From NCBI GenBank assembly GCA_026122225.1, contig JANEZZ010001570.1:3038001-3102000 (forward strand): a stretch of 64,000 nucleotides of DNA, in the 5' to 3' direction. Under the pieces are notes generated by a model. It did not search any database. It saw only the letters and a list, made by a program, of their open reading frames with translations, and had not been told where the DNA came from. Source of the stretch: Heloderma charlesbogerti. Lineage: Eukaryota > Chordata > Lepidosauria > Squamata > Helodermatidae. Each line of letters opens with the position of its first letter. The stretch's first letter is position 1. The position numbers and the translations under genes are program-made. Positions 10,730 to 22,111 of this stretch are shown one piece after another.

Positions 10730-13200
10730 TATTTAACAGATATATCATCATATGACTACTTAAACCACAGGAGAATGGTTTGATCATTCACTGAGACTAT
10801 ATTTCGTGAGCTTTCTTCTCATTTTCATATCTGAAGACAGTTTCTTGGAAAAACCCACTGGTAACAAAATTGGCCTGTGACTTCGTGAACAAATTTCCAC
10901 CAAACAAAATATATAAAGGGCTAATATATCAAAACCTTGGACTATGAATCAGATCCATGGAAACACTGTCTAGGCTATGATTACTAGAACACCCATGTAG
11001 AGAGGGGAGCAAAGTGGGGAGAAAAACAAGCCACCACTGGCTAGCTAAAGTTGCTGCCTGTATGTCTTTTCTGTGGAAAATACCAGAGGGTCCTCTCTGG
11101 TGATTTCAGCCCTCATATACTATGAAGATAAGAAGCAAAATACCCCATACAGTACACTTAATATGATTTTGTACTGATGAGGGGCAAGATAAGGAAACTT
11201 TACGCCCCCCCCCCGCATTCACAAATATTGTTCTAGTGCTGTGATAATGTAGCAGGATAAAGCTCAGCATCCACAGATCTCTCTCTCTCTCTCTTATCTA
11301 TCTAGTGATACTAAAAGTATCACACAGTGTCTTCCGTTTATAATCTCACCCCTGTTCTAGAAGAAATTGATTAACAGTGCATTCTGATACATGTCTACTC
11401 AGAGTCAAATATCATTGAGTTCAATGGCACTTACTCCCAGGTAAGTGGGTATATGATGGAAACCTAAGAAAACCACACTTGTGCTTCCTTGGAGAACTAG
11501 CCTGTCACTCACCAACTCAAGGAAACAGGAACTTAAGCCTCATTTAGATATGCTACCTAAGTGGCATAGTTATCACCACCTCTGTAGTTGCTGCCATGGA
11601 TTTCATGGGCATCCCAGGCATAACCATGAAATCAGCTACAATTGTGTGGATAGAAACTGTATGCCAGGGATGAACAACTTGTGGTCTTCCAGAAGTTTTG
11701 AGCACACATGTATAAGATTGTCCTAAGATATGGACCTGTGGTTTCTTGTAACTTCACTCAAGTAATTGGGGTTTTCATTTTGTTAACTTTCTTAAAGCTA
11801 ACCTGAGATTTATTTTATTAGTCGTTTAAAGAATATTATACAATATATTACATATTAGTCATTCTATGAAAAAGTTCTGCATGTGTATATTTGAACAACT
11901 TGAAAGTTCACCTCTAGTTCGGGAATAAATTAATATTTGTTCAGGGAAGGCAGATATTTTAACCCAGGTTTACTTAAAACTATAAAGGAGGTGCTGAGGA
12001 CCCAGCATTTGCACAGAATAAAAAGACAAAATAAATCAGCAAGAACCTGAGTGAGTTCAACGAAGCAGAAGTAAATGAGAAGCATTATCTATTAAAAAAA
12101 AAAAAAAGTAACCTTAACAATGAGCAGCCATGGGCCTTAAAGGTAGAATAATTCCTTGCATAACCAAATGGAAACTGGCTAGGGCCAAGAAATGAGATGA
12201 TGCCTTTTGCTAATATGGATTGTTTCCACAAAACTGCAGGCTCCAGGGCTGTCTAGGGTACTTGAATCTGAGCGCTGTTTCCTATATTATGCTTTGGCAA
12301 GAAGGACATGTCCATGTTGGGTAATGGCATGGTCTGGAAAAAAAAGTAAAAGGAACCGTATATTAACCTTTCTAACAAGACATGCGCTCCACCCAACGGC
12401 AAGGAAACTCAGACTGTAATGATGTCTCGCATTCTGCTTTGCTGCACATTACTGTGACAGAGGCAAAGGAAAAGATGCAGAGATGCTGTTTTTAGTAGCG
12501 GCCACACATTTCCTGTAGAGAAAAGTTCCACCCTGTGATTATCATAATATTTTTTCTGATATCAGATATAGATACTAAATATAAAATTTAATATTATAGA
12601 CTTTTACAGGTTTTCATTACAGACCTCTCCATTAGGAGAGGGAAACACCAGAAAATCAAGATACATGTAACATCTCAGTGGTTCTCAAGAACCACAATTA
12701 CAAGAAGTAATACTTCTTGAACCTTGAAGGGAATATCTACAGTGTCAACTCATGTCAGGATTTTTTTTTAGCAGTTTAATGGTCATGGCTTTAATATAAA
12801 GAATCATGGAATTTGAAGTTTAGTGAGGAAGCTAAGAATTTTCTATTATAGAACCTTTCCCCATCCCCTAATACTATACAATTTCCATGGTTTTGTAGGA
12901 AGAGTTTGTAATGTAGGCATGCTCAGATAGCAGCACAGACTAAGAACAAGTACACACATGTGTATTTGTGTTCGTAGTCTGTATTGCTGATTGGCCCAGG
13001 CCCTTAGCGCAGCTCTACATGTGCAAGGAACAGGAGAGGGGGGTGGTGAGGTGGATGCAGTACAGAGCTTCCTATACTAAGATGGCCATTTACCTTGTGA
13101 AATGCATCACCCAGCCACTGCCCTCATTTACTCATGTATGATCAAACCATCACATTTCAGTGGTATTTTTCTATATACCTCCCAGAAAGTAAGTCATCTT
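10730..13200. other. Unassigned DNA with short repeats
   Basis: No coding region was recognised. A CT/TATC run sits at about 11279-11305. A diverged copy of the short palindromic repeat (TCTACTCAGAG...TTACTCCCAGGTAAGTGGGTAT) lies at about 11390-11455. A poly-A tract lies near 12093-12108. The rest is AT-rich and looks unique. Confidence 0.5.
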
Positions 13201-13213
13201 CATTTCTCTGACT

Positions 13214-13712
13214 TGCTCTTTATTCCAGGTTATGTGGATAATACAGAACAGATCACTGGGGCTATCAATGATGATTTGACTGGGTCTGTGATCAGGGGAC
13301 TGGAAACAAAGCCCTATGAAGAGAGACTGAAAGAACTGGGCATGTTTAGCCTTGAGAAGAGAAGACTGAGGGGAGATACGATAGTGCTCTTCAAGTACTT
13401 GAAAGGTTGTCACAGAGAAGAAGGCCAGGATCTCTTCTTGATCATCCCAGAATGCAGTACACGGAATCATGGGCTCAAGTTACAGGAAGCCAGATTCCGG
13501 CTGAACATCAGGAGAAACTTCCTGACTGTTAGAGCAATACGACAATGGAACCAATTACCTAGGGAGGTGGTGGGCTCTCCCACACTGGAGGCATTCAGGA
13601 CAATCTGTCAGGGATGCTCTGACTTGGATTCCTGCACTCAGCAGGGGCTTGGACTTGATGTTCTTGTAGGCCTCTTCCAACCCTACTATTCTATGATTCT
13701 ATGGGGAACATA
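13214..13712 (+). mobile_element. CR1 LINE 3' portion, plus strand
   Basis: It includes the C-terminal end of CR1 ORF2 and the complete 3' UTR. Coding text runs through YEERLKELGMFSLEKRRLRG and ends near 13610. The 3' UTR holds GGACTTGATGTTCTTGTAGG-like sequence and closes with CTATTCTATGATTCTATGGGG. The RT domain is absent because of 5' truncation. Confidence 0.93.
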
Positions 13713-13713
13713 G
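13215..13713 (+). pseudogene. CR1 ORF2 C-terminal remnant
   Basis: An open frame with the family-typical C-terminal segment: GMFSLEKRRLRGDTIVLFKY (13348-13407), then RNHGLKLQEARFRLNIRRNF and LPREVVGSPTLEAFR. The same segment is present in reverse at 48198-48420. It lacks every catalytic RT motif. The frame also reads on through the 3' UTR by chance. Confidence 0.85.
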
Positions 13714-13789
13714 GATACACATTTACAATCCGTTTATCTACAACATTTATATACCTCTCCACATTTAAATAGATCCCCTTGCCTTATAC

Positions 13790-13990
13790 CAGGTCAATCA
13801 CCCAGTATTGTGTACTCTGACTGGGTGTGGGTCTCCAGGCACTCAGGCAGATATCTTTTCCATCACCTGCTACCTGATGCTTTAACTGGAGATGCTGGGG
13901 CTTGAAACTGGGATCTTCTGCGTGCAAAACATGTCACTGAGCATCTCCAGTGTCAGTGCTGCAGTGCTGCTGGTTGGAATCAAGGAACAT
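13790..13990 (-). mobile_element. tRNA-like SINE remnant, minus strand
   Basis: The plus strand reads GGGGCTTGAAACTGGGATCTTCTGCGTGCAAAACATGT near 13890-13935. Its complement resembles the anticodon-to-T-arm part of tRNA-Ala (a TGCATGC-type anticodon loop followed by a GGTTCAATCCC-type B box). The copy near 33665-33830 shares this and the upstream ACTGACTGG-like body. It is a diverged SINE, not a functional tRNA; its exact family was not named. Confidence 0.55.
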
Positions 13991-13999
13991 ATGCAGGCA

Positions 14000-15280
14000 G
14001 CCCTAGCATATACAGGTCCTCATCTAGCTATGGAGGTAAACATGGAAGTCTGCTTTATATCTCGGTGGACAATTAAATCACCACTCTACTTTGAAGTGCT
14101 GTTCTAATTTCTAAGTAATGCAGGCATTTCTTCATGAGAACTTCACTGATTCAGTAAAACTCCACAGGACATTAGGGTTGCAAATCCTAAGAAACTTAAA
14201 AGTAAGGGACATTGAATTCAGTCAAATCTTCTTCAGAAGAAACTTGCATATCACAGGACTGTAAATCAGGGGTTTGTGCCCTCAAGTCACCTGCAAATAA
14301 TTTTCTTAAGATGCAAGCAATTTTAAAGAATATTATTCACTATACCTTTGGGGAATAGATTTGATAGAATTAGTACAACCAGCTGTGCCCTCATTTTTTA
14401 TCATTTTTGTTTTTTGTTTTTAAAAATGTGCTGAATTTAGTAAATTTGGAAAGAATAGATGCTGATATGTTTAAAAAAAAAAAGCCAATTTCAAAACAGG
14501 GTAACAAACAACATTAGCTTAGCTGGCTCTTCAAGTCTAAATAAAACTATGGTACAAAGCTTGTGGATTGATACAAAATTTTCCTGGAGTTGTGACTTCC
14601 AGAATGTCTTTTCCTGTGTATAAAACTGAAGCATGCAACCCATTCATCTCACATGAATAATATGCAAATCCCTTGTATCATAGAATTGACCCAAGAGATG
14701 AAAGCTGTAGAAATTAATGTCATATAAATTCTGTGTCTGTTCTTACTAATACTGTGCAACCGCATCTCTGTGAATATGCTGAAGCAGCATTTGTAACTCA
14801 TCACGTAGTGTGACAAAGCCAGGTGCACAGCTAAACAAGTCACTGATTTCCTCCCCTGCCAGCCATTCTCCAAATTAATCCATTACACCTGGTCCAAATA
14901 AGATCTGCCCCCCATCTTTTTCATCTCACTCAGGTTGCAATCCTATGTACACTTACTTTTGAGTTTGAGGTTAATTTTAAGAGGAATTGATGTGGAAAGT
15001 GTTTTCTAGTACTAGAAGGTTTGAAACCAGTTAGCTTACCAGATTTGTGAGAAACTTACATGCTTGGGTGGTTTTGCTGCACTGTATTTTATTGTATTGT
15101 TCATTTGACTGTGATTGATTTTTAATTTATTTGTCTTTAATCCTGTAAGCCATCCTGATAGAAACTGAGTCTAAACTGCAGACGTCATAGCCACAACTTA
15201 TGGTCTACACTTTGTACTGTTTTGTGTGCCCTTCCCCTTCTCAATATTTTGTATTAAAACTCAAAAGTTTGCCCATTCTT
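14000..15280. other. Unassigned AT-rich DNA
   Basis: No gene or clear element was seen. A fragment near 14930-14975 (GTTGCAATCCTATGTACACTTACTTTTGAG) looks like half of the short palindromic repeat family. Small poly-A and poly-T runs occur near 14395-14485. Confidence 0.45.
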
Positions 15281-15289
15281 TTAAAATGA

Positions 15290-15640
15290 ATTTAATTTAC
15301 TTATTTAAAATGATTTTAAGGCTGCCTTTAAGGGTAGAACCTTCTCAAGGTGGCATAGAAGATAAAAAATACAAAGCTATACAAAAACAGATACCAAAAC
15401 AATAAATACATAATCAATACAATGCTATAAAAACACTACAACATGACCAATAAAACCTGCAGCCTGCAGATTATGAAAAGGGCAGCAAAAACAAGTGGGT
15501 CTTCAGAGTGTCTGAAGGAAACTGATTCCAGCAGTGTGGGCCACCACTGGAAAGATCCTCTCCTTTGAACTCACCAGCCTAAAAGCCCTTGGCACGAGGC
15601 AGCTGACAAGGGCATATTGATTGGTCTTAATAAAAAATAT
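15290..15640 (-). mobile_element. L2-like LINE 3' end remnant, minus strand
   Basis: On the minus strand it reads from a degenerate C-terminal coding part (complement of CAGTGTGGGCCACCACTGG near 15530) into an AT-rich 3' UTR ending in AAGGCAGCCTTAAAAT near 15310. The layout matches the minus-strand L2 ends at 26629-27200 and 46735-47200, but sequence decay is strong. Confidence 0.5.
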
Positions 15641-16290
15641 TGCCTAACTGTGGATTTTGGATTTTTTTTTCTCATGGACCAGCACAACTATCTTTGTTTT
15701 TTCTAATAATTTATTCTTGTCAGAGGCCTAAAATATTGTAAATAACCAAACAGCTTACAAAGTAAGCTTGTACCAATATCAAACCTATCCATAACTGTCA
15801 AACTATATAACTGTATCTCATAACTTTAAGGACATCATTGATATGATCAATATTTAACTGCTGTTTCACTCTTAGCTGTTTGACAGATAGATTTTGAATA
15901 AGAATCAACCACTGGTTAGCAGTCCAGATAGCTTACTTTCCCTGCCTGACAAATATATCATTGCTTCTTTAAGTAAAGTGAATTTTGCTATAATTCCAAT
16001 TCTAAATCACCTGTGCATGTTTTGGGACAAGATTTGAGCACAGAGGTAAGAATACAAAAAGGATTACTAAAGGACAGCTCAACTGACAAGTATCTGAGTG
16101 CATTTGACACCACAAATTAAGCTTCTTGGGGATTAGTGAAATATGAATATCTCCCTCAAGAGGGAATGTCTTTTAAATTGTTGCAAGTTTCTTTCTTCCT
16201 CCACATGCTATTTCAGCTTTACTTTGGTTGTTTTGATGTATCTAAATTGTATTCTTTTTATGGTATGTGTACTGAAATAAATAAAATAAA
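15641..16290. other. Unassigned AT-rich DNA
   Basis: No coding or repeat signal could be supported here beyond local A/T tracts. Confidence 0.4.
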
Positions 16291-16299
16291 ATAATGCTT

Positions 16300-16690
16300 A
16301 TTTAAAATATTTCTAGGCTACCTTTAAGGATAAAAGCCCTTCCAAGGTGGCTTATACAATAAAATCCCATCCAATGATAAAACACCAAACATTAATAAAA
16401 AAACAAAAACAAACAACAGCAATAAAACATCAGGCTCAGACAGTACTAAAATACAAAACACAATTCCATCTAAAAACCCAGAACAGTCCAATTAGATACC
16501 TAGGAAAAGGCCAGAGAAAACAAATACATTTCCTAAAAGCTTGCAATGGACCCACAATGGCAACCCACTCCAGGTGTGGAGCCACTGCAGAAAAACCTTC
16601 TCTCGTGTATTTACCCAAAGGTGCACAAGTGAAAAGAGTGTCACTTGGTGATCTTAAAATGCAGGCAGGCAGCTATGGGTGAAGGAGATT
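16300..16690 (-). mobile_element. L2-like LINE 3' end remnant, minus strand
   Basis: Plus-strand text GGCTACCTTTAAGGATAAAA...CCAAGGTGGCTTATACAATAAAA is the complement of an L2-type 3' UTR. It is followed by the diverged complement of the ORF2 C-terminus (GTGTGGAGCCACTGCAGAAAAACCTTCTC near 16573). It is similar in plan to 15290-15640 and to the better preserved 26.6-27.2 kb copy. Confidence 0.55.
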
Positions 16691-16727
16691 TCATTTCTTC
16701 CCTCATAGTGTGTATCCAATATGAGTC

Positions 16728-17086
16728 CTAATTAAGCCCTATTCAGGCATTCTGTACCTGAACAGAGCAAATATATGAGGAGAGGAAGTGCTCCAGTCCC
16801 TCATCTCTCCGTCATCACATTCATCTCCCTCTATCCATGGAGGGCAACTGTCTGAAGAGGAAATCCTTCTGCATCCATGAAGGCTTTCCATGCAAGCCAG
16901 AACACTGGAACATCAGCCTTTTGGCTTCCATGGAGAGCCTCCATGGCTCTACTCTTCAGACAGCAGTCGTACATGAGTAGAGAGTGGCAAATACAATGAT
17001 GGAGAAAGGAAGGGCCATAGCACTCCCTCTCCTTACATATTTGCTCTATTCAGGTAGAGAATGCCTTAATGGGGCTTTAAAGTAGA
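16728..17086. mobile_element. Inverted-repeat element (AAGCCCTATTCAGGCATTC ends)
   Basis: The left end TTAAGCCCTATTCAGGCATTC with GAACAGAGCAAATATATGAGG inside is mirrored at the right by ATATTTGCTCTATTCAGGTAGAGAATGCCTTAATGGGGCTTTAA. This gives inverted termini of about 45 bp around a 270-bp non-coding core. A second member with the same ends (TTAAGCCCTGTTCAGGCATTCC) spans 21991-23780. TTAA abuts the left end and TTTAA the right, so a TTAA-type target is possible but unproven. Confidence 0.6.
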
Positions 17087-17695
17087 CCTACTGAATTTAA
17101 GGGGACTTAAGTTAGATTAACACTGGACAACCCACTATGTTATCCATATTACCAAAATAGCAGCTGGAGAGGAATTTAGCTGCTAAAATGCTGTTTTAAA
17201 ATGCTGTTTTAATGTTTTAATATAATTTTAATTATATTGTTGTTTAATTATATTTTAACTTTTGTATATTTTCATATCTCCAGCAAAGGAGATCGTTACC
17301 TTGTCGTGGTGCTGGAGCTTGAGCACCTCAATGACGCCATGAGCTAAACTGTGAAGGGACACCCAAGACGGGAAGGTCATGGCAGAGAGGTCAGACTAAA
17401 TACGATCCCTGGGGAAGGTAACGGCAACCCACCCCAGTATTCTTGCCATGAAAACTAAATGGATCAGTACAACCACAGATATGTCGGTATACCATCGGAA
17501 GATGGGACTCCCAGGTCGGAAGATGGTCAAAATGCTACTGGGGAGGAACAGAGGATAAGTTCAACTAGCCCCAGATGTGATGGTGCAGCTAGCTCAAAGC
17601 CGAAAGGACAGCTAGCGGCCAACGGTGCTGGTGGTGAATGACAAATCCGATGTTCTAAAGATCAACACACCATAGGAACCTGGAATGTAAGATCT

Positions 17696-18427
17696 ATGAG
17701 CCAGGGCAAATTGGATGTGGTTATTGGGGAGATGTCACGATTAAATATAGAGATTTTGGGTGTCAGTGAACTGAAATGGACTGGAATGGGCCATTTCACA
17801 TCAGATGACCACCAGATCTACTACTGTGGACAAGAGGACCACAGAAGAAATGGAGTAGCCTTCATAATTAATAATAAAGTGGCTAAAGCAGTGCTTGGAT
17901 ACAATCCAAAAAATGACAGAATGATCTCAGTTCGAATTCCGGGTAAGCCATTTAACATCACAGTGATCCAAATTTACGCCCCAACCACAGATGCTGAACA
18001 AGCAGAAGTAGATCAGTTCTATGAGGATCTGCAGCACCTACTGGATAACATGCCAAAAAGAGATGTTATTTTCATTACAGGAGACTGGAATGCTAAGGTG
18101 GGTAGTCAAACGACACCTGGAATTACAGGCAAGCATGGTCTGGGAGAACAAAATGAAGCCGGACATAGGCTGATAGAATTTTGCCAAGACAACTCACTGT
18201 GCATAACAAACACTCTCTTCCAACAACCTAAGAGACGACTTTATACATGGACTTCACCAGATGGTCGACACCAAAATCAGATTGACTACATCCTTTGTAG
18301 CCAAAGGTGGCGGACATCTATGCAGTTGGTAAAAACAAGACCTGGAGCTGATTGTAGTTCAGATCACGAACTTCTTATTGCACAATTTAAAATCAGACTA
18401 AAGAGAATAGGGAAGACCCACAGTTAG
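17696..18427 (+). pseudogene. RTE endonuclease domain (open, 243 codons)
   Basis: An uninterrupted frame holds an apurinic/apyrimidinic-endonuclease-like domain. Visible signatures are GVSELKWTGMG, YYCGQEDHRRNGVAFI, VIQIYAPTTDAE, FITGDWNAKVG (about 18075-18105) and CSSDHELLIAQF near 18356, the last two carrying catalytic Asn/Asp/His residues of this family. In the intact element the endonuclease is fused to the RT; here a stop at 18425 and a change of frame before 18462 separate them. The domain itself looks undamaged. Confidence 0.9.
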
Positions 18428-18461
18428 ATATGAGCTCACTAATATTCCTAATGAATATGCA

Positions 18462-20889
18462 GTGGAGGTGAAGAATAGATTTAAGCTACTAGATTTAGTA
18501 GATAGGGTCCTGGAAGAACTATGGACAGAAGTTCGCAACATTGTTCAGGAGGCGGCAACAAACAACGTCCCAAAGAAAAAGAAAACCAAGAAGGCAAGAT
18601 GGCTGTCTACTGAGACACTGGAAGCAGCCCAAGAAAGAAGGAAAGCAAAAGGCAAGAGTGATAGGGGGAGATATGCCCAATTAAATGCAAAATTCCAGAG
18701 GTTAGCCAGAAGAGATAAGGAATTATTTTTAAACAAGCAATGTGCGGAAATGGAAGAAGATAATAGAATAGGAAGGACAAGAGACTTCTTCCAGAAAATC
18801 AGAAACATCAGAGGTAAATCCAGGCAAAAATGGGTATGATCAAAAACAAAGACGGCAAGGACCTAATAGAAGCAGAAGAGATCAAGAAAAAGTGACAAGA
18901 ATATACGGAAGATCTGCATAGGAAGGATAATAATATCGGGGATAGATTTGACAGTGTGGTCAGTGAGTTAGAGCCAGACATCCTGAAGAATGAGGTTGAA
19001 TGGGCCTTAAGAAGCATTGCTAATAACAAGGCAGCAGGAGATGACGGTATCCCAGCTGAACTGTTTAAAATCTCACAAGCTGTCAAGGTGATCCATGCCA
19101 TATGCCAGCAAATTTGGAAAACACGAGAATGGCCACCAGATTGGAAAAAATCAACTTATATCCCCATACCAAAAAAGGGAAATACTAAAGAATGTTCAAA
19201 CTATCGAACAGTGGCACTTATTTCACATGCCAGTAAGTTAATGCTCAAGAACTTGCAAGGTAGACTCCAGCAACTCATGGAACAAGAATTGCCAGATGTA
19301 CAAGCTGGGTTTAGAAAAGGCAGAGGAACTATAGACCAAATTGCCAATATCTGCTGGATAATGGAGAAAGCCAGGGAGTTTCAGAGAAACATCTATTTCT
19401 GTTTTATTGATTATTCTAAAGCCTTTGACTGTGTGGATCATAACAAATTGTGGCAAGTTCTTGTTGGTATGGGGATACCAAGTCATCTTGTCTGCCTCCT
19501 GAGGAATCTGTATAACGACCAAGTAGCAACGGTAAGAACAGACCACGGAACTAGGGATGGGGGAGAAATCCTCCACGGGCCCCAGTGAGGCTGGATTCAA
19601 AAGAATCCGGCCCCCCGGAGTCCGTGGAGGATCGGAAGACTTACCTCCACGTCCACGAGGAATCCTCGCCAGCTGGATCCTCCCTGCCGGCCAGCTCTGA
19701 AGTGCCAGCGATACCGCCGCCATTGCCGGATTGACTGTGGCCACAAATGGAGTCCGGGATGCCATTTGCGGCCGTAAAGGCCTTAGTTTAAGGTAAATGC
19801 AGCCATTTACAGCTGCATTTACCTTAAACTAAGGCCTTTATGGCCGCAAATGGCATCCCGGATGCCATTTGCGGCCACAGTCAATCCAGCCCACCAGCAA
19901 TACAGCAATGGTGGCCGTAACGCTGGCACTTCGGAGCCGGCCAGTGGCTCCATTGACTCACTGTGGAGTGGAGCCGGTCGGCAAGGATTCCAGGGGAGAG
20001 GGACGGATCGCCAACCCCACCCCCCATGGACTGCCACAGAGTCCAGGTAAGGGGGTTTCGTACACCCCTACATGGAACAACGGACTGGTTTAAGATTGGG
20101 AAAGGAGTACGGCAGGGTTGTATACTCTCACCCTACCTATTCAACCTGTATGCAGAACACATCATGCGATGTGCTGGTAGGCTTGATCAATCCAAGGCTG
20201 GAGTTAAAACCACTGGAAGAAACATTAACAATCTCAGATATGCAGATGATACCACTTTGATGGCTGAAAGCAAGGAGGGGCTGAGGAACCTTATGATGAA
20301 GGTGAAAGAAGAAAGTGCAAAAGCTGGGTTGCAGTTAAACCTCAAAAAAACCAAGATTATGGCAACCAGCTTGATTGATAACTGGCAAATAGAGGGAGAA
20401 AACATGGAGGCAGTGACAGACTTTGTCTTTCTAGGCACAAAGATGACTGCAGACGCTGACTGCAGCCAGGAAATCAGAATACGTTTACTTCTTGGGAAGA
20501 CAGCAATGACAAATCTTGATAAAATAGTTAAGAGCAGAGACATCACACTGACAACAAAGGTCCACATAGTTAAAGCAATGGTATTCCCCGTAGTAACCTA
20601 TGGCTGCGAGAGCTGGACCATAAGGAAGGCTGAGCGAAGGAAGATAGATGCTTTTGAACTGTGGTGCTGGAGGAAAATTCTGAGAGTGCCTTGGGCTGCA
20701 AGAAGATCAAACCAGTCCATACTCCAGGAAATAAAGCCAGACTGCTCATTTGAAGGAATGATATTAAAGGCAAAACTGAAGTACTTTGGCCACAGAATGA
20801 GAAGACAGGTTACCCTGGAGAAGATGCTGATGCTAGGGAAAGTGAAGGCAAAGAAAGAGGGGCCGACCAAGGGGAAGATGGATGGATGA
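18462..20889 (+). pseudogene. RTE reverse transcriptase, interrupted by MITE copy 3
   Basis: The linker and fingers lie at 18462-18839 and 18956-19551, including YIPIPKKGNTKECSNYR and the motif A region FIDYSKAFDCVDHNKLW. The MITE separates these from the rest at 20079-20889: GVRQGCILSPYLFNLYAEHI (motif B), RYADDTTLMAES near 20237 (catalytic Asp pair intact), KLKYFGHRMRR and an end at 20889. Lesions are the frame change at 18427-18462, a short disruption at 18840-18955 including TGA near 18893, and the insertion. Few lesions suggest a fairly recent copy. Confidence 0.9.
19552..20070. mobile_element. hAT-type MITE copy 3 (TAGGGATG family, type II interior)
   Basis: It starts TAGGGATGGGGGAG and ends CGTACACCCCTA. 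Flanks are CACGGAAC (19544-19551) and CATGGAAC (20071-20078), an 8-bp TSD with one C/T difference. The interior is dominated by one near-perfect palindrome of about 140 bp centred near 19807, with arms containing GGCCGTAAAGGCCTTAGTTT and AAATGCAGC. This module differs from the TACGTA modules of copies 1 and 2. It splits the RTE reverse transcriptase. Confidence 0.9.
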
Positions 20890-21117
20890 TATTCTGGGGG
20901 TGTGGTGATGGACTCGACCTTGGAGATCCAATGGACTCGACCCTGGGGGAGCTGGGGGTGGTGACGGCCAACAGGAAGCTCTGGTGTGGTCTGGTCCATG
21001 AAGTCACGAAGTGTCAGAAATGACTGAGTGAATAAACAACAATATTTTCATATGTTTTAATTGTATATGTTTTAATTTTTGTAAGCCCCCTTGTGTCCCA
21101 GTGCTGGGAAAAAGGCA

Positions 21118-21118
21118 A

Positions 21119-21151
<33 letters not shown>
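21118..21151 (+). repeat. (GAT)n microsatellite
   Basis: About eleven GAT triplets follow TTTTTGTAAGCCCCCTTGTGTCCCAGTGCTGGGAAAAAGG. That text matches an L2-type 3' tail, so this is probably the microsatellite tail of an old L2 or a SINE sharing its tail, into whose AT-rich 3' end the RTE inserted. Confidence 0.9.
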
Positions 21152-21254
21152 ATAATTTTGGGTGTATGCTGGGAGCTTGTGTTCCATTCATGTGAGGCAA
21201 CAGTAAGAGAAAAAGATATGTGGCCAGTGCACCCTGGAACTGTGGGTCCACCAT

Positions 21255-21618
21255 GGAACATAAGAAGAACCATGGTGGATCAGACCAAGGGTCCATCTAG
21301 TCCAGCATTCTGTTCACACAGGGGCCAACCAGCTGCCCATGGGAAACCCATGAGCAGGACATGAGCGCAACAGCACCCTCCTGCCCATGTTCCCCAGCAA
21401 CTGGTGTACATAGGCATACATAGAGATATCATATAACCTCAGACTAGTAGCCATGGGAAGCCTTATTCTTTATGAATTTGTCCAATCCCCTTTTAAAGCC
21501 ATCCAAACTGGTGATCGTCACTACAACTTGTGGATATGAATTCCATAGTTTAACCATGTACTGTGTGAAGTAGTTTTTATCTGTCCTGAATCTCCCACCA
21601 ACCAGCTTCATGGGATGA
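21255..21618 (-). mobile_element. CR1-type LINE 3' end, minus strand
   Basis: The text GAACATAAGAAGAACCATGG...GGATCAGACCAAGGGTCCATC is the complement of the CR1-family 3' terminus seen in sense at about 60300-60365. It continues through the complement of the C-terminal coding part to the TTTTTATCTGTCCTGAATCTCCC region. No catalytic domain is included. Confidence 0.75.
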
Positions 21619-21624
21619 CCCTGG

Positions 21625-21800
21625 GTTATTTTTATTATTACTTATTTATTATTAGGTTTATATCCCACCTTTCTTCCGCTGTGGAACTCAACGTGACTAC
21701 ATGTGGTTCCCAGGTGGTCTCCCCTCCAAGCACTGACCAGACCCAGACCTGCTTACCTTCAGCAAGGCAGCTGCCTCATGTGCCTTCAGACCATGCCCTA
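21625..21800 (-). mobile_element. 5S rRNA-derived SINE (SINE3 type), minus strand
   Basis: The plus-strand text TTCCCAGGTGGTCTCCCCTCCAAGCACTGACCAGACC and CCTGCTTACCTTCAGCAAGG is the complement of the 3' half of vertebrate 5S rRNA (GAAGCTAAGCAGG...GGTTAGTACTTGGATGGGAGACC), with changes. It is joined to a 3' tail, complement of TAGGTTTATATCCCACCTTTCTTCC (21650-21675). That tail matches the L2 3' end at 46747-46772, so L2 machinery probably mobilised it. It is not a functional 5S gene. Confidence 0.8.
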
Positions 21801-22111
21801 GGACCATGCCCATGTCCTAGGGTTTTAGTATTGTGAGTGAGGGAGAAAAATGTCTCCCTATCTATTTTCTCTACACCATGCATAATTTCATCTATAGTAA
21901 ATAGGAATTTTTGTGGCAGGGAAATGAATGTGGAAAGTGTTTTCTGAAGGTAGAAAGTTTTGAATCACTGGCTTACCAGATTTGTGAGAAACTTAAGCCC
22001 TGTTCAGGCATTCCTCTGAATGCATGGGGGCTTAAAGTGGGTAGAGTGACAGGGCATGCATACTGCCCTCCCCAAGTTAGACTTTACTACTGGCAAGGTC
22101 TGAATGGGAGC

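Larger units (their letters stand above)
17278..21042 (+). mobile_element. Near full-length RTE-clade LINE with 11-bp TSD
   Basis: TATTTTCATAT flanks the element at 17267-17277 and 21043-21053. It starts with a CTCCAGCAAAGGAGATCG leader and ends GAATAAACAACAA. It encodes endonuclease and RT of the same clade as BovB but clearly diverged, so it is a second RTE subfamily. MITE copy 3 (19552-20070) interrupts the RT; without it the element is about 3.24 kb, a normal RTE length. The leader still shares a CACCCAAGACGGGAAGGTCATGG-like block with BovB. Confidence 0.93.

Noticed and set aside
21004..21364. Poly-Asp and poly-His frames
   Set aside because: Both come from the (GAT)n microsatellite read on either strand.
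21700..21800. Functional 5S rRNA gene
   Set aside because: Only part of the 5S sequence is present, with several changes, fused to a LINE-type tail; it is a SINE.
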